This document shows, in pieces, positions 24,492 to 32,672 of a stretch of 45,945 nucleotides of DNA (positions are counted from its first letter, which is position 1; every line of letters starts with the position of its first letter). The translations under genes were made by a program, and so were the position numbers. The notes below the pieces were generated by a model. The model ran no database searches, was not told the origin of the DNA, and saw only the letters and a program-made list of their open reading frames with translations. The stretch is from Planctomycetota bacterium (GTDB lineage: Bacteria > Planctomycetota > UBA1135 > GCA-002686595). The stretch lies in assembly GCA_023150475.1 (NCBI GenBank), contig JAKLKU010000031.1:1-45945 (forward strand), written 5' to 3'.

Positions 24492-26627
24492 ATGCCGAGC
24501 GAGAGCTCCGTCGTCGCCCCGCCCGCACCGCGTCCGGGGCTCCTCGCGCTCGTCGCCTTCGGCGTGCTGCCGGCGGCGCTCGTCGCGCTGGTGTTCGTCG
24601 TGTTCCGGCCGGCGCTCGACGCGAGCTTCCTGCACTGGGACGACGACCAGACGATCACGCAGAACCCGTTCTTCCGCGGTTTCGAGCGCGAGCACGTCGC
24701 GTGGATGTTCTCGACCGGCCTGATGGGCCACTTCCAGCCGCTCGCGTGGCTGACGTTCGCGCTCGATCACACGCTCGACCCGTTGCTCGCGCCGGACTAC
24801 CTCGCGGCGCGCACGTTCCACCGCACGAACCTCGTCTGGCACGGCTTGGCGTCGCTCGCCGTCTACTGGGCGTCGCTCGAGTTGCTCGCCGCCGCCCTGA
24901 AGCGCGCGCGCCTCGATCCGGCCGTGGTGTTCGGCGCGGGCTTCGCGAGCCTCTTCTTCGCCCTCCATCCGCTGCGCGCGGAATCGGTCGCGTGGGTGAC
25001 CGAACGGCGCGACCTCGTCTCGGGCACGTTCTTCGCGCTCGCACTGCTCGGCTGGATGCGCTACGCGCGCGCCGCCGGCGACCGCGTGGCGCCGCCGCGC
25101 GCACGGCTCGTCGCCGAGCTCGCCGCGCTCGGCGCGCTCGCGCTGTTCGTCCTGTCGGTCGAACGTGGTGCGACCGAGCTCGCGTTGCGCGGCCCGGGCC
25201 TCGCTGGCGTGTTGGGCGCGCTGGTGCTGGTCGCGGTGGGTGGCTGGTTCGCCGCCGTGCCGGGCGCGCGTGGACCGTTCGTCTTCACGCTCGTCTGCAC
25301 CGTGCTGTCGCTCGGCGCGAAAGCGTGGGGCATGGTGCTGCCGGTGCTCTTCCTCCTGCTCGACGTTGCGCCGTTCGCTCGGGCGCACGGCGTGCGTTCG
25401 TTCGTCGTCCTCGCGCGCGAGAAGCTGCCGTTCTTCGCGCTCGCGCTCGGCTTCGCGTCGCTCGCGGCGTGGGCGCAGGCGCTGCACTCGTACACGCAGC
25501 CCGACCTCGTCGCGCACACGCCGCTCGAACGGCTCGCACAAGCCGGCTTCGGCGTGGTCTTCTACCCGTGGAAGGCGCTCGTCCCGTCGGGCCTGGTCGC
25601 GTTGGTCGAGTTGCCGAATCAACTGTCGCTCGCGACCGCGCGTTTCGCCGTGCCGCTCGCGCTCGCGGTGCTCGCGACGCTCGGCGCGCTCGCGCTCTTC
25701 TTCCGCGCGCGGTCGGTCACGATCGCGTGGATCGGCTATCTCGCGACCGTCGCGCCGGTGCTCGGCTTCCTGCAGTCGGGGCCGCAGCTCGTCGCCGATC
25801 GATACGGCTACCTCGCGCTCCTGCCGTTGACGTGGCTCGTCGCCGGCGCGCTCGCGCGGCTCTTCGCGAGCGGCGGGCTCTGGCGCGGCGTCGTCTTGGT
25901 CGGCGCGAGCGCGTGGCTCGTGTTCCTCGGCGTCCGCGCGGAACGGCAGACGCACGCGTGGCACGACGATCTTTCGCTCTGGTCGCACGCCTACCAACGC
26001 GCGCCCGATTCGCCGGAGATCCAAAAGCAGCTCGCGTTCGCCTACATCCAGGACGCGCGCACCGAGCCCGACCTCGCGCGGCGCCGCGAGCTCTACGTCG
26101 CGGCGGGTGAGTTGCTCGAGACCGCGCGCAAGGCGCGCCTCGATCCGCGTGCTCTCGGCAACCTGTCGCTCGTGCACCGCGCGATGATCGAGCTCGATTC
26201 GCCGCACGCGGCCGAGCATCGCGATCTCGCGCTGTCGCTCGCGAAAGCGGCGCTCGAAGGCGCGGCGCAGCTCGGATTCGCGCCCGCCGACTACCGCTTG
26301 AACCTCGGCGCGTTGCTCGTCGATCTCGGACGCTTCGACGAAGCGATCGTCGAGTTCGAGGCCGTCACGCGCGAGAAGCCGACCTTCGGGTTCGGTTGGA
26401 TGAACCTCGGCATCGCGCTCGGCCGCGCAGGGCGTTTCGACGACGCGGAGCGCGCGTTCGCGACGGCGATCGAACTCCTGCCGCGCTCGGGCGAGCCGTG
26501 GCTGCACCTCGGCAAGCTGTGCGAAGCCCGCGGCGACCGCGACCGCGCGCGCACGGCGTTCGAGCAAGGCCTCACGCGCGCACCGGACGACCCCAACCTG
26601 CGCGCGGGCCTCGACCGCGTGCGTTGA
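24492..26627 (+). CDS. TMTC-like polytopic membrane protein with C-terminal TPR repeats
   Basis: 711 residues. The N-terminal two thirds hold about 10-12 membrane segments in the GT-C glycosyltransferase style. The first luminal loop has FLHWDDDQTITQNP (residues about 46-59), the acidic motif typical of PMT/TMTC-type transferases, followed by FQPLAWLTFALDH and LHPLRAESVAWVTERRDL. Residues about 495-711 are TPR units (for example LGRFDEAIVEFEAVTREKP and AGRFDDAERAFATAIELLP). Eukaryotic TMTC proteins O-mannosylate proteins using lipid-linked mannose; bacterial relatives are common but poorly studied. It probably transfers a sugar from a polyprenyl carrier on the outer face of the membrane. It may act with the acylation pair upstream. 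Confidence 0.8.
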   Translation: MPSESSVVAPPAPRPGLLALVAFGVLPAALVALVFVVFRPALDASFLHWDDDQTITQNPFFRGFEREHVAWMFSTGLMGHFQPLAWLTFALDHTLDPLLAPDYLAARTFHRTNLVWHGLASLAVYWASLELLAAALKRARLDPAVVFGAGFASLFFALHPLRAESVAWVTERRDLVSGTFFALALLGWMRYARAAGDRVAPPRARLVAELAALGALALFVLSVERGATELALRGPGLAGVLGALVLVAVGGWFAAVPGARGPFVFTLVCTVLSLGAKAWGMVLPVLFLLLDVAPFARAHGVRSFVVLAREKLPFFALALGFASLAAWAQALHSYTQPDLVAHTPLERLAQAGFGVVFYPWKALVPSGLVALVELPNQLSLATARFAVPLALAVLATLGALALFFRARSVTIAWIGYLATVAPVLGFLQSGPQLVADRYGYLALLPLTWLVAGALARLFASGGLWRGVVLVGASAWLVFLGVRAERQTHAWHDDLSLWSHAYQRAPDSPEIQKQLAFAYIQDARTEPDLARRRELYVAAGELLETARKARLDPRALGNLSLVHRAMIELDSPHAAEHRDLALSLAKAALEGAAQLGFAPADYRLNLGALLVDLGRFDEAIVEFEAVTREKPTFGFGWMNLGIALGRAGRFDDAERAFATAIELLPRSGEPWLHLGKLCEARGDRDRARTAFEQGLTRAPDDPNLRAGLDRVR

Positions 26628-26664
26628 CGCGTCGCGCGCGGAAGATCCCGACGTCGCGCCGGGT

Positions 26665-28125
26665 TCAGCGCGTCTCGATCCGCGTGCGCGGCCAGGTGCC
26701 GGCGTGGTCGGCGACCAAGAAGGCCGTCGCGGCGACTGCGGCGGCGCCCAAGGACACTTCGCGGTCGTCGACCGCCGCGAACACGTCCGCGGGGCAATGG
26801 TGGAAGTCGAAGTAGCGCGCGTCCTCCGGCAACAACTCGCCGAGCGGCACGCCGTACGGCCCCATCGGCGAGATGTCCGCGCCGCCGTCACCCTCGTAGA
26901 GCCGCCCGCAGTTCCACGGGTCCATCAGTGCGACGAGCGGCGCGAGGCCTGCGTGCATCTCCTTCACCGCGCCGATGCCACGCGGCGCGAAGCCGCCGCG
27001 GTCGGTCTCGAGCGCGAAGACGTGACGATCGAGCTCCTTCTCGTGCGCTTCGGCGTATCCGCGGCCGCCGCGCAGGCCGTTCTCCTCGTTCATGAAGAGC
27101 ACGGCGCGGATCGTGCGTCGCGGCCGCAGCTCGAGCGTGCGCAGGATCCGCATGGCCTCCAGCACTTGCGCGCAGCCGGCGCCGTCGTCGTGCGCACCGG
27201 GGCTCGCGTCCCACGCGTCGAGGTGCGCGCCGATGACGACGATCTCGTCGGGCAGCTCACGACCGCGCAGCTCGGCGACGACGTTGGCGGACTCGACGTC
27301 GGGCAGCGTCTCGCACGAGAGCTCGAGCCGCAGCTTCGGGTTCTTGCCCGCCGCGAGCTCCGCGGCGAGCGCGTTCGCGGCGTTGGTCGAGATCGCGACG
27401 GCGGGCACCTTCGGCAGCTTGTCGTCGTAGCGCATCGCGCCGGTGTGCGGATGGTCGTCGTGGTCGAGCGACATCGAGCGGACGAGCGCGCCGACGGCGC
27501 CGACCTTCGCGGCCTCGATCGCGCCCGAGCCGCGTTGCCACACGGCGCCGCCGTAGGCCGGGAACGTGCCTTTCTGCGTGCGGTCCATCGGCTGGTTGAA
27601 GAAGAGGAACTTGCCTTTCGCCCGTTCGCCGAGCTTCGTGAGCTCGTCGCGCGAGCGCACTTCGACCACTTCGGCTTCGAGCGGTCCGTTCGTGCCGACG
27701 CTGCCGCCGAGCGCGAGCATCGGGATCGGCCGCGGATCGCCGACGCGCTGCAGCGAGTTCTTCTCGCCGCGCACCCAGTGGGGGACCATCACCTTTTCGA
27801 GCCGCACGTCGTCGAGACCCAGCTTGGCGAACTCGGCGCGGCACCACTCGACGGCCTTCGCCGCGCCCGGTGAACCGGAGAGCCGGTGCGGCGCGGCTTC
27901 GAGCAGTCCGCCGAGCAAGCGATGCGCGTCATAGTCGACGAGGGCCGCGGCGAAGATGCGCTCGACGGCGGCGCGTTCCTTCGCGAGCGCGTCGGCTGCG
28001 AGCGAACCCGCGGATTGCACGGGAGCCGCGGGCGACGGCAGCGCACCGTCGTGCGCGAACGAGAGCGCCCCGAGGAACGCGGACGAGAACGCGAACGAGA
28101 GCGCGAACGAGGACACGGAGAGCAT
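26665..28125 (-). CDS. M28-family zinc aminopeptidase/carboxypeptidase, exported
   Basis: 486 residues from ATG 28125, which begins a signal peptide and has AGGA about 8 nt upstream; the open frame extends further but is not coding. A protease-associated-like domain (about 130-270) sits before the catalytic part. Metal ligands of M28 are all present: GAHLDAWD (His), PGAHDDGAG (Asp), FMNEENGLRG (Glu-Glu), LETDRGG (Asp) and FDFHHCPADV (His). The order and spacing are like plasma glutamate carboxypeptidase relatives. It should release single amino acids from peptides in the periplasm or outside. It converges with the TMTC-like gene, leaving 37 bp. Confidence 0.9.
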   Translation of the reverse strand: MLSVSSFALSFAFSSAFLGALSFAHDGALPSPAAPVQSAGSLAADALAKERAAVERIFAAALVDYDAHRLLGGLLEAAPHRLSGSPGAAKAVEWCRAEFAKLGLDDVRLEKVMVPHWVRGEKNSLQRVGDPRPIPMLALGGSVGTNGPLEAEVVEVRSRDELTKLGERAKGKFLFFNQPMDRTQKGTFPAYGGAVWQRGSGAIEAAKVGAVGALVRSMSLDHDDHPHTGAMRYDDKLPKVPAVAISTNAANALAAELAAGKNPKLRLELSCETLPDVESANVVAELRGRELPDEIVVIGAHLDAWDASPGAHDDGAGCAQVLEAMRILRTLELRPRRTIRAVLFMNEENGLRGGRGYAEAHEKELDRHVFALETDRGGFAPRGIGAVKEMHAGLAPLVALMDPWNCGRLYEGDGGADISPMGPYGVPLGELLPEDARYFDFHHCPADVFAAVDDREVSLGAAAVAATAFLVADHAGTWPRTRIETR

Positions 28126-28249
28126 GCGACGATCCTGCGCGGGGGACGTTTCGACGCGGGCGGTCCGTGCGCGGGTCCGATGCACGAGCCGTGAGCGCGA
28201 AGCTCCCGCTCGGTGCGCGGATCCGGGGCGCGACCGGCCGCCGACGTCG

Positions 28250-28289
28250 AGTCGACTGGGGACGAGCGGGCCCGATCGTAGTCGACTGG
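28250..28289. promoter_or_regulatory. Pair of AGTCGACT palindromes, candidate operator
   Basis: AGTCGACTGG occurs at 28250-28259 and 28280-28289, exactly 30 bp apart, inside the divergent gap between the M28 gene and the DCC-family gene. The first eight bases of each copy are a perfect palindrome. Confidence 0.35.
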
Positions 28290-28380
28290 AGCGCTTTCGT
28301 CCCGCGCGCAAAGCTCCGCGGCTTGTCGGCGACGCAAGCCTTCCGTAGCGTCGGTCGACGGGGCGCCGCGCCTCGCGCAG

Positions 28381-28917
28381 ATGTCCGCACGAGCTCCAGA
28401 AGACGACGTTCGCCGCGAGCGGGCCCGACCCGCGTCCGCCGGGCCTGAAACGAAGGTGCACGCGACGAGCGCCGCCGGCGAGCACGCGGCGCACGCCACC
28501 GAAGTTCGGCCGATCGTCTTCTTCGACGGCGATTGCGGGCTGTGCCACCGGTTCGTGCGCTTCGCGGTGGTGCGGGACGAGGCCGCGCGGCTGCGGTTCG
28601 CTCCGCTCGGCGGCGCAACGGCGCAGCGCGAGGCGGCGGCGCTGCGGTCGTCGCGGGTGCCGCTTGACTCGAGCGTCGCTTCGACGGTGGTGCTCGTGCG
28701 CGGCGAGGCGCTGGTGCGCTCGCGGGCGGTCGCCCAGGTGTTGGTCGAGCTCGGTGGACCCTGGCGCGTGCTCGGTGCGCTGCTGCGATTGCTCCCGCGC
28801 GCGCTCGCCGATCGTGGGTACGACTTCGTCGCGGCGCGGCGCGCGCGTTGGTTCGCGCGACCCGACTCGGCGTGTCCGTTGCTTCCGGCGGATCTCGCGC
28901 GGCGCATCGAGCCCTGA
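28381..28917 (+). CDS. DCC family (DUF393) thiol-disulfide oxidoreductase-like protein
   Basis: 178 residues. A polar 40-residue extension precedes the DCC domain. The hallmark PIVFFDGDCGLCHRFVRF carries D49-G-D-C52-G-L-C55, a thioredoxin-like CxxC after the DxD motif that names the family. Later family segments are LRFAPLGG and the VLVRGEALVRSRA block, and a helical C-terminus RALADRGYDFVAARRARWF. Members are cytoplasmic or membrane-associated, and their thiol-redox function is presumed from the fold. No ribosome binding site stands out at the ATG; a start nearer residue 38 cannot be ruled out. Confidence 0.85.
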   Translation: MSARAPEDDVRRERARPASAGPETKVHATSAAGEHAAHATEVRPIVFFDGDCGLCHRFVRFAVVRDEAARLRFAPLGGATAQREAAALRSSRVPLDSSVASTVVLVRGEALVRSRAVAQVLVELGGPWRVLGALLRLLPRALADRGYDFVAARRARWFARPDSACPLLPADLARRIEP

Positions 28918-28994
28918 CGCCCGCGCCGTCGGGCGCCGGGCCCCGCCGTCGCGCGCGCAGAGCGTTGCCGTCTCATGGGCACAGCTCCGCTAAG

Positions 28995-29060
28995 TCACGG
29001 GCTTCGCCCGGGCGGCTCACGGGCTTCGCCCTGGCGGTTCACGGGCTTTTCGCCCTACCG
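28995..29060 (+). repeat. Three 22-bp tandem repeats, each a small hairpin
   Basis: Copies at 28995-29016, 29017-29038 and 29039-29060 share TCACGGGCTTCGCCC at the start (TTTTCG instead of TTCG in copy 3). Each forms GGGC/GCCC around a short loop. They lie just downstream of the DCC-family stop. Confidence 0.8.
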
Positions 29061-29219
29061 TGCCCGGCGTATCGAAAGTACGTGTCCGAGGGCTTCCATT
29101 CCCGTTGGAGCGGCCGAGCTCGAGGCCGAAGCTCGGCCGTGCGGCGCGCGGAATGGACGTCCGTCGAGCCAGCGCCCTGCGTCGGAGCGGCGAGCCTTCG
29201 AAGCGCGCGACCTTCGGCC

Positions 29220-29225
29220 GGGAGG
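29220..29225 (+). promoter_or_regulatory. Shine-Dalgarno that fixes the start of the beta-lactamase-like gene
   Basis: GGGAGG lies 6 nt upstream of GTG 29232. It selects this GTG, which begins a signal peptide, over the much longer open frame. Confidence 0.8.
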
Positions 29226-29231
29226 TGCGTC

Positions 29232-30656
29232 GTGCGACGTCGAATCCTCGTGTGCTCGCTCGCGCTCGCGGGTGCCGCACTGGCGCTCTCGGGTGGTCAA
29301 GACGATCTGCGCGCTCGCGACGCCGTGATCGCGCGGCTCGAGCGCGTGCTCGCCGATGCGCGCGCCAATCTGGGCGCCGCGCAGGCCGGCGGCGGGTCGC
29401 TCTCCGGGCTCGCGTTGACGATCCAGACCGGCGGGCGCACGTGGTGGTCGCGCGGCGACGGTTGGCTCGACCCGCACACGCGGCTCGCGGCGCGTCCGGA
29501 AGCGGCGGTGCCCGCGGCCGCGGCGTGGCCCGCGCTCGCCGCGCTCTCGGTCGCGAAGCTCGTCGAGCGCGCCAAGCTCGGCTTCGACGATCCGCTCGCG
29601 CAGCACCTGCCCGAGTTCGCCGGAGAACGCCAGTCGCCGACCGTGCGGCAAGTGCTCGCGCACGTGTCGGGGCTCGCGCCGTGCGACGGTTGGTTCGACG
29701 CTCGGGCGCGCGCGGGCGAGCCGCCTTCGCGCGACGAGCTGCTCGCGTGGATCGCCGCGGAACCGGCGGACTTCGCTCCAGGGACCTGCGCTCGCTTCTC
29801 GAGCGCCGACCTCGTCGTCGCGACGGCGCTCGTCGAACGTGTGTCCGAGCGCAACTTCGCGCGCTTCGCGCGCGAGGAGCTCCTCGCGGCGTTCGACGGC
29901 GCGCACGCGGCTCGCTCCGCGCAGGCGGCCGATCACGAGGCCGAGCACCTCCGCGAAGTCGGCGGCGCCTTGGAGGTCGGTGGGGAACTGGTGTCGCTCG
30001 GGCGCGTGGGCGAATGCTTCGCTCTCGAGGACCTCGCGCTTTCCGCCGACGATCTCGCGCGGTTGGCGCGGGCGGCCGCGCGCGGCGCGGTCGTGTCGAG
30101 CGCCACGTGGCGCGAGCTCTCGACTCCGTATCGGCTCGTGTCGGGCGCGTCCGCTGAACCTGGCGAACGCGGAACGCTCGCGCTCGGCTTCGATTTCGCG
30201 CGGCTCTGCGACACGGCGACCGTCGGCTTCGGCGGTCGCGCCGCGGGCATCTCGTTGCATGCGAGCTACTACCCGGAGTTCGACGTCGCTCTCGCGCTGG
30301 TCGCCGCCGGCGATCGTGCGAGCCTCGACCTCGTCGAGCGCCGCCTCGCCCGCGTGTTCCTCGACCTCGCCGAACCCGAGGTGCTCGACCTGCCGCTCGC
30401 GCCCGAAGAACGTGTGCCCTATCTCGGCGGCTTCTACATCGGCTGCAATCGCGCGGTCGTCGGCGAACAGGCCGAGCGCCTGACGCTCGGTCTGCCCGAG
30501 CGCGATCCGGTGCCGCTCTTCTTCCAGGGCGGACACTCGTTCGTCGTCGACGGTGACTCCGAGGTGCGCGTCACGTTCGAACTCGTCGACGCTCGAGCGG
30601 TGCGTTTCGTGCTCGAGGAACGCGGCATGCGCACGGTCGCGGTGCGCATCGACTAG
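29232..30656 (+). CDS. Exported serine beta-lactamase-fold protein lacking catalytic residues
   Basis: 474 residues with a signal peptide (to about residue 21). The chain follows the class C beta-lactamase/penicillin-binding fold: KLVERAKLGFDDPLAQHLPEF, VRQVLAHVSGL and FAREELLAAF are family landmarks. By eye alignment, the SxxK motif is replaced by A97-A-W-P100, YxN by F189-S-S191, and HxG by F333-G-G335. All three catalytic motifs are lost while the scaffold landmarks remain, so it is most likely a non-enzymatic binding protein. The C-terminal 120 residues form the extra beta domain seen in some family members. It is followed after 148 bp by a GT-C-like membrane gene. Confidence 0.75.
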   Translation: MRRRILVCSLALAGAALALSGGQDDLRARDAVIARLERVLADARANLGAAQAGGGSLSGLALTIQTGGRTWWSRGDGWLDPHTRLAARPEAAVPAAAAWPALAALSVAKLVERAKLGFDDPLAQHLPEFAGERQSPTVRQVLAHVSGLAPCDGWFDARARAGEPPSRDELLAWIAAEPADFAPGTCARFSSADLVVATALVERVSERNFARFAREELLAAFDGAHAARSAQAADHEAEHLREVGGALEVGGELVSLGRVGECFALEDLALSADDLARLARAAARGAVVSSATWRELSTPYRLVSGASAEPGERGTLALGFDFARLCDTATVGFGGRAAGISLHASYYPEFDVALALVAAGDRASLDLVERRLARVFLDLAEPEVLDLPLAPEERVPYLGGFYIGCNRAVVGEQAERLTLGLPERDPVPLFFQGGHSFVVDGDSEVRVTFELVDARAVRFVLEERGMRTVAVRID

Positions 30657-30766
30657 GCGAGGGCGGCGCGGATGCGGCGGCTGTCGGGTCGTTGAAGTCC
30701 CGGCGGGACCTCGCGTGCCGTGTCGCGCCGGGCGCGCATGAGCCAGCGTTTCGCGGCCCGCGTCCC

Positions 30767-30794
30767 TTGATCACCCGCATCCGCGCGCCAGACT
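30767..30794 (+). promoter_or_regulatory. Possible promoter of the GT-C-like gene
   Basis: TTGATC (30767-30772), a 16-bp spacer and CAGACT (30789-30794). The -10 ends 10 bp before TTG 30805, so the transcript would be almost leaderless. Confidence 0.4.
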
Positions 30795-30804
30795 CGGGCG
30801 CACC

Positions 30805-32652
30805 TTGCACCGCTCGTCGTTCCTGTCGTCGCCCGGACGGCTCGCGTGGCTCGTCGTGCTCGTCGCGGTGCTCTTGCACTCGGTGAGCCTCGGTTGGGGC
30901 TTCTTCGCGGACGACTACGTCCACCTCGGCGTGCTCGAAGGTTGGATCGAGCATCCGACGATGCGGGGCTGGTCGCTCTTCGACTTCGGCCACGTCGCGC
31001 AGCCCGACAGTCCGCTCTTCCAGCAAGGCGCCTTCCCGTGGTGGACCGACGCCGATTGGCAGGGGCGTTTCTTCAGGCCGCTCTCGAGCGTCGTGCGCCG
31101 TGCGACACACGCGGCGTTCGGCCGGCATGCCTTGGCGCAGCACGCCGTCTCGCTCGGGCTCTTCGCGGCCGTGCTCGCGCTCGCGTGGCGGCTCTATCGT
31201 TCGCTGGGGTTCGAGCCGCGCGTCGCGCTGCTCGCGCTCGCCGTGTTCGCGTTCGACGACGGCGCCGTGATGCCGGTCGGTTGGATCGCGAACCAGAACT
31301 CCGTGCTCGAAGCGCTCGGCGTGCTCGGCGCGTGGCTCGCGGCGCGCTACGCCATCGCGGCGAGTCCTCCGAGCGTGGAGAGCTCCGCGCGCGCAGCGCA
31401 CTCGGCCGGCGCAGCGCCTTCGCCGCGGCCCGCTGGATCGCCCGGCACGTGGGTGTTCCTCGCTTTCACCGCGGCGCTCGCCGCGTGCCTCGCGAAGGAG
31501 TCTGGCGTGCTCGCGTTCGCCGTGCTCGCGTGGGAGTGGCGCCGCGCGCGACGCGGCTGCGCCGCGCTCGCGGTGGGATGTGCGCTCGGTTACGTCGTCG
31601 CGTGGAGCCTCGCCGGGTTCGGCCTGCGCTCGCAGGGCTATCCGACGCCGTGGGGCGACCCGGCGGCGTGGAGCTCGAACCTCGCCGCGCTCTCCGTCGG
31701 CGCGCCGCTGTCGGCCGTGTCTCCGTTCATGCTCGACCTCGTGCCGACCGCGACGCCCGCGCGTTTCGTCGTACTCGCCTGCGCGCTGCCGTTCACGTTC
31801 CTGCTCGTGCAAGCCGTCGTTCGCGCGGCGCGTTCGGCGCCGCACGCGAGCACGTGCGCGCTCGTGTTCGTGCTCGGTCTCGTCCCGCAAGCCGGCACGT
31901 GGCCGTCGGATCGGCTGCTCTTCGTGCCGCTGCTCGGCGCGGCGCCGCTCGTCGCGCACACGATCGTGCGCGGGCTCGCAGCGCACACGAACGAGCGCGG
32001 GCCCGCCGCGCACACGAACGTCCGCGGGCTCGCCGCGACGTCGCTGACTGTCCGGCTCGGCGCGTGGGCGCTCGTCGGCTTCGCCTTGCCGCTCTCGGCT
32101 CTGTCGCTCGGCGCACGCGAGTTCCTCATGCGCGACGTCACGACGCGTGCGCGGGCGGCGATCACCGAGCTCGAGCTCGCGCGCGACGGCGCGCCGCGGC
32201 AAGTCGTGCTGCTCCAAGCGCCGAGCGGGCTCGTCGCGTTGCAGCCGACTTCCGTGTGGGCCGGAGAGACCGGCGATCTCGCGACGCACTTCTTCCCCGT
32301 GCAGATGGGCCGACGCGCGCTCGACGTGCGCCGTCTCGACGAACGGACGCTCGAGATCGAAACCACGGGCGCGCCGTTCGGCGACGAGCTCTTCGAACGC
32401 GTCTTCCGCACGCCGGGCGGTTCGGTCGCCGAGCCGCCGTCACGGCGTACCGCCGCGTTCGACGTCGTCGTGCTCGCGGATGCATCCGGCGCGGTGCGCA
32501 AGCTGCGGCTCACGTTCGCTCGACCGCTCGAAGCGCGCGAGCTCGTGTTCGTCGCTTGGCGCGACGGACGTTTGCGCGTGATCGCGCCGCCCGAACTGGG
32601 GACGACGCTCACGCTCGCCGAGGCCGAACCACTCGTTCCCGGCATGCCGTGA
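30805..32652 (+). CDS. GT-C-like polytopic membrane protein (glycosyltransferase-like)
   Basis: 615 residues from TTG 30805, needed to include the first membrane helix (LAWLVVLVAVLLHSVSLGWG); no ATG or GTG start precedes it. The first outer loop has FFADDYVHL with the paired acidic residues D36-D37 and then ADWQGRFFRPLSS, a pattern typical of GT-C-fold transferases. About 10 membrane segments run to residue 440. The last 170 residues are soluble and of unknown type. A 27-bp tandem repeat encodes residues 384-410 in a loop. It probably handles a lipid-linked sugar at the outer face of the membrane, but no function is demonstrated. Confidence 0.7.
   Translation: MHRSSFLSSPGRLAWLVVLVAVLLHSVSLGWGFFADDYVHLGVLEGWIEHPTMRGWSLFDFGHVAQPDSPLFQQGAFPWWTDADWQGRFFRPLSSVVRRATHAAFGRHALAQHAVSLGLFAAVLALAWRLYRSLGFEPRVALLALAVFAFDDGAVMPVGWIANQNSVLEALGVLGAWLAARYAIAASPPSVESSARAAHSAGAAPSPRPAGSPGTWVFLAFTAALAACLAKESGVLAFAVLAWEWRRARRGCAALAVGCALGYVVAWSLAGFGLRSQGYPTPWGDPAAWSSNLAALSVGAPLSAVSPFMLDLVPTATPARFVVLACALPFTFLLVQAVVRAARSAPHASTCALVFVLGLVPQAGTWPSDRLLFVPLLGAAPLVAHTIVRGLAAHTNERGPAAHTNVRGLAATSLTVRLGAWALVGFALPLSALSLGAREFLMRDVTTRARAAITELELARDGAPRQVVLLQAPSGLVALQPTSVWAGETGDLATHFFPVQMGRRALDVRRLDERTLEIETTGAPFGDELFERVFRTPGGSVAEPPSRRTAAFDVVVLADASGAVRKLRLTFARPLEARELVFVAWRDGRLRVIAPPELGTTLTLAEAEPLVPGMP
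31954..32034 (+). repeat. Three 27-bp coding tandem repeats
   Basis: Copies at 31954-31980, 31981-32007 and 32008-32034 encode AHTIVRGLA, AHTNERGPA and AHTNVRGLA in a loop of the GT-C-like protein. The frame is kept. Confidence 0.85.
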
Positions 32653-32657
32653 ACCGC

Positions 32658-32663
32658 TACACT
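32658..32663 (+). promoter_or_regulatory. -10-like element, pseudouridine synthase gene
   Basis: TACACT (in GCTACACT) ends 9 bp before ATG 32673, just after the stop of the GT-C-like gene. No Shine-Dalgarno sequence is present. Confidence 0.5.
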
Positions 32664-32672
32664 GCGTCACCC

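Larger units (their letters stand above)
28918..29231. other. 314-bp intergenic region with tandem hairpin repeats
   Basis: No gene is supported. Three 22-bp repeats at 28995-29060 each form a GGGC-GCCC hairpin and may end the DCC transcript. Nothing else clear is seen until the strong Shine-Dalgarno sequence at 29220-29225. Confidence 0.5.
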
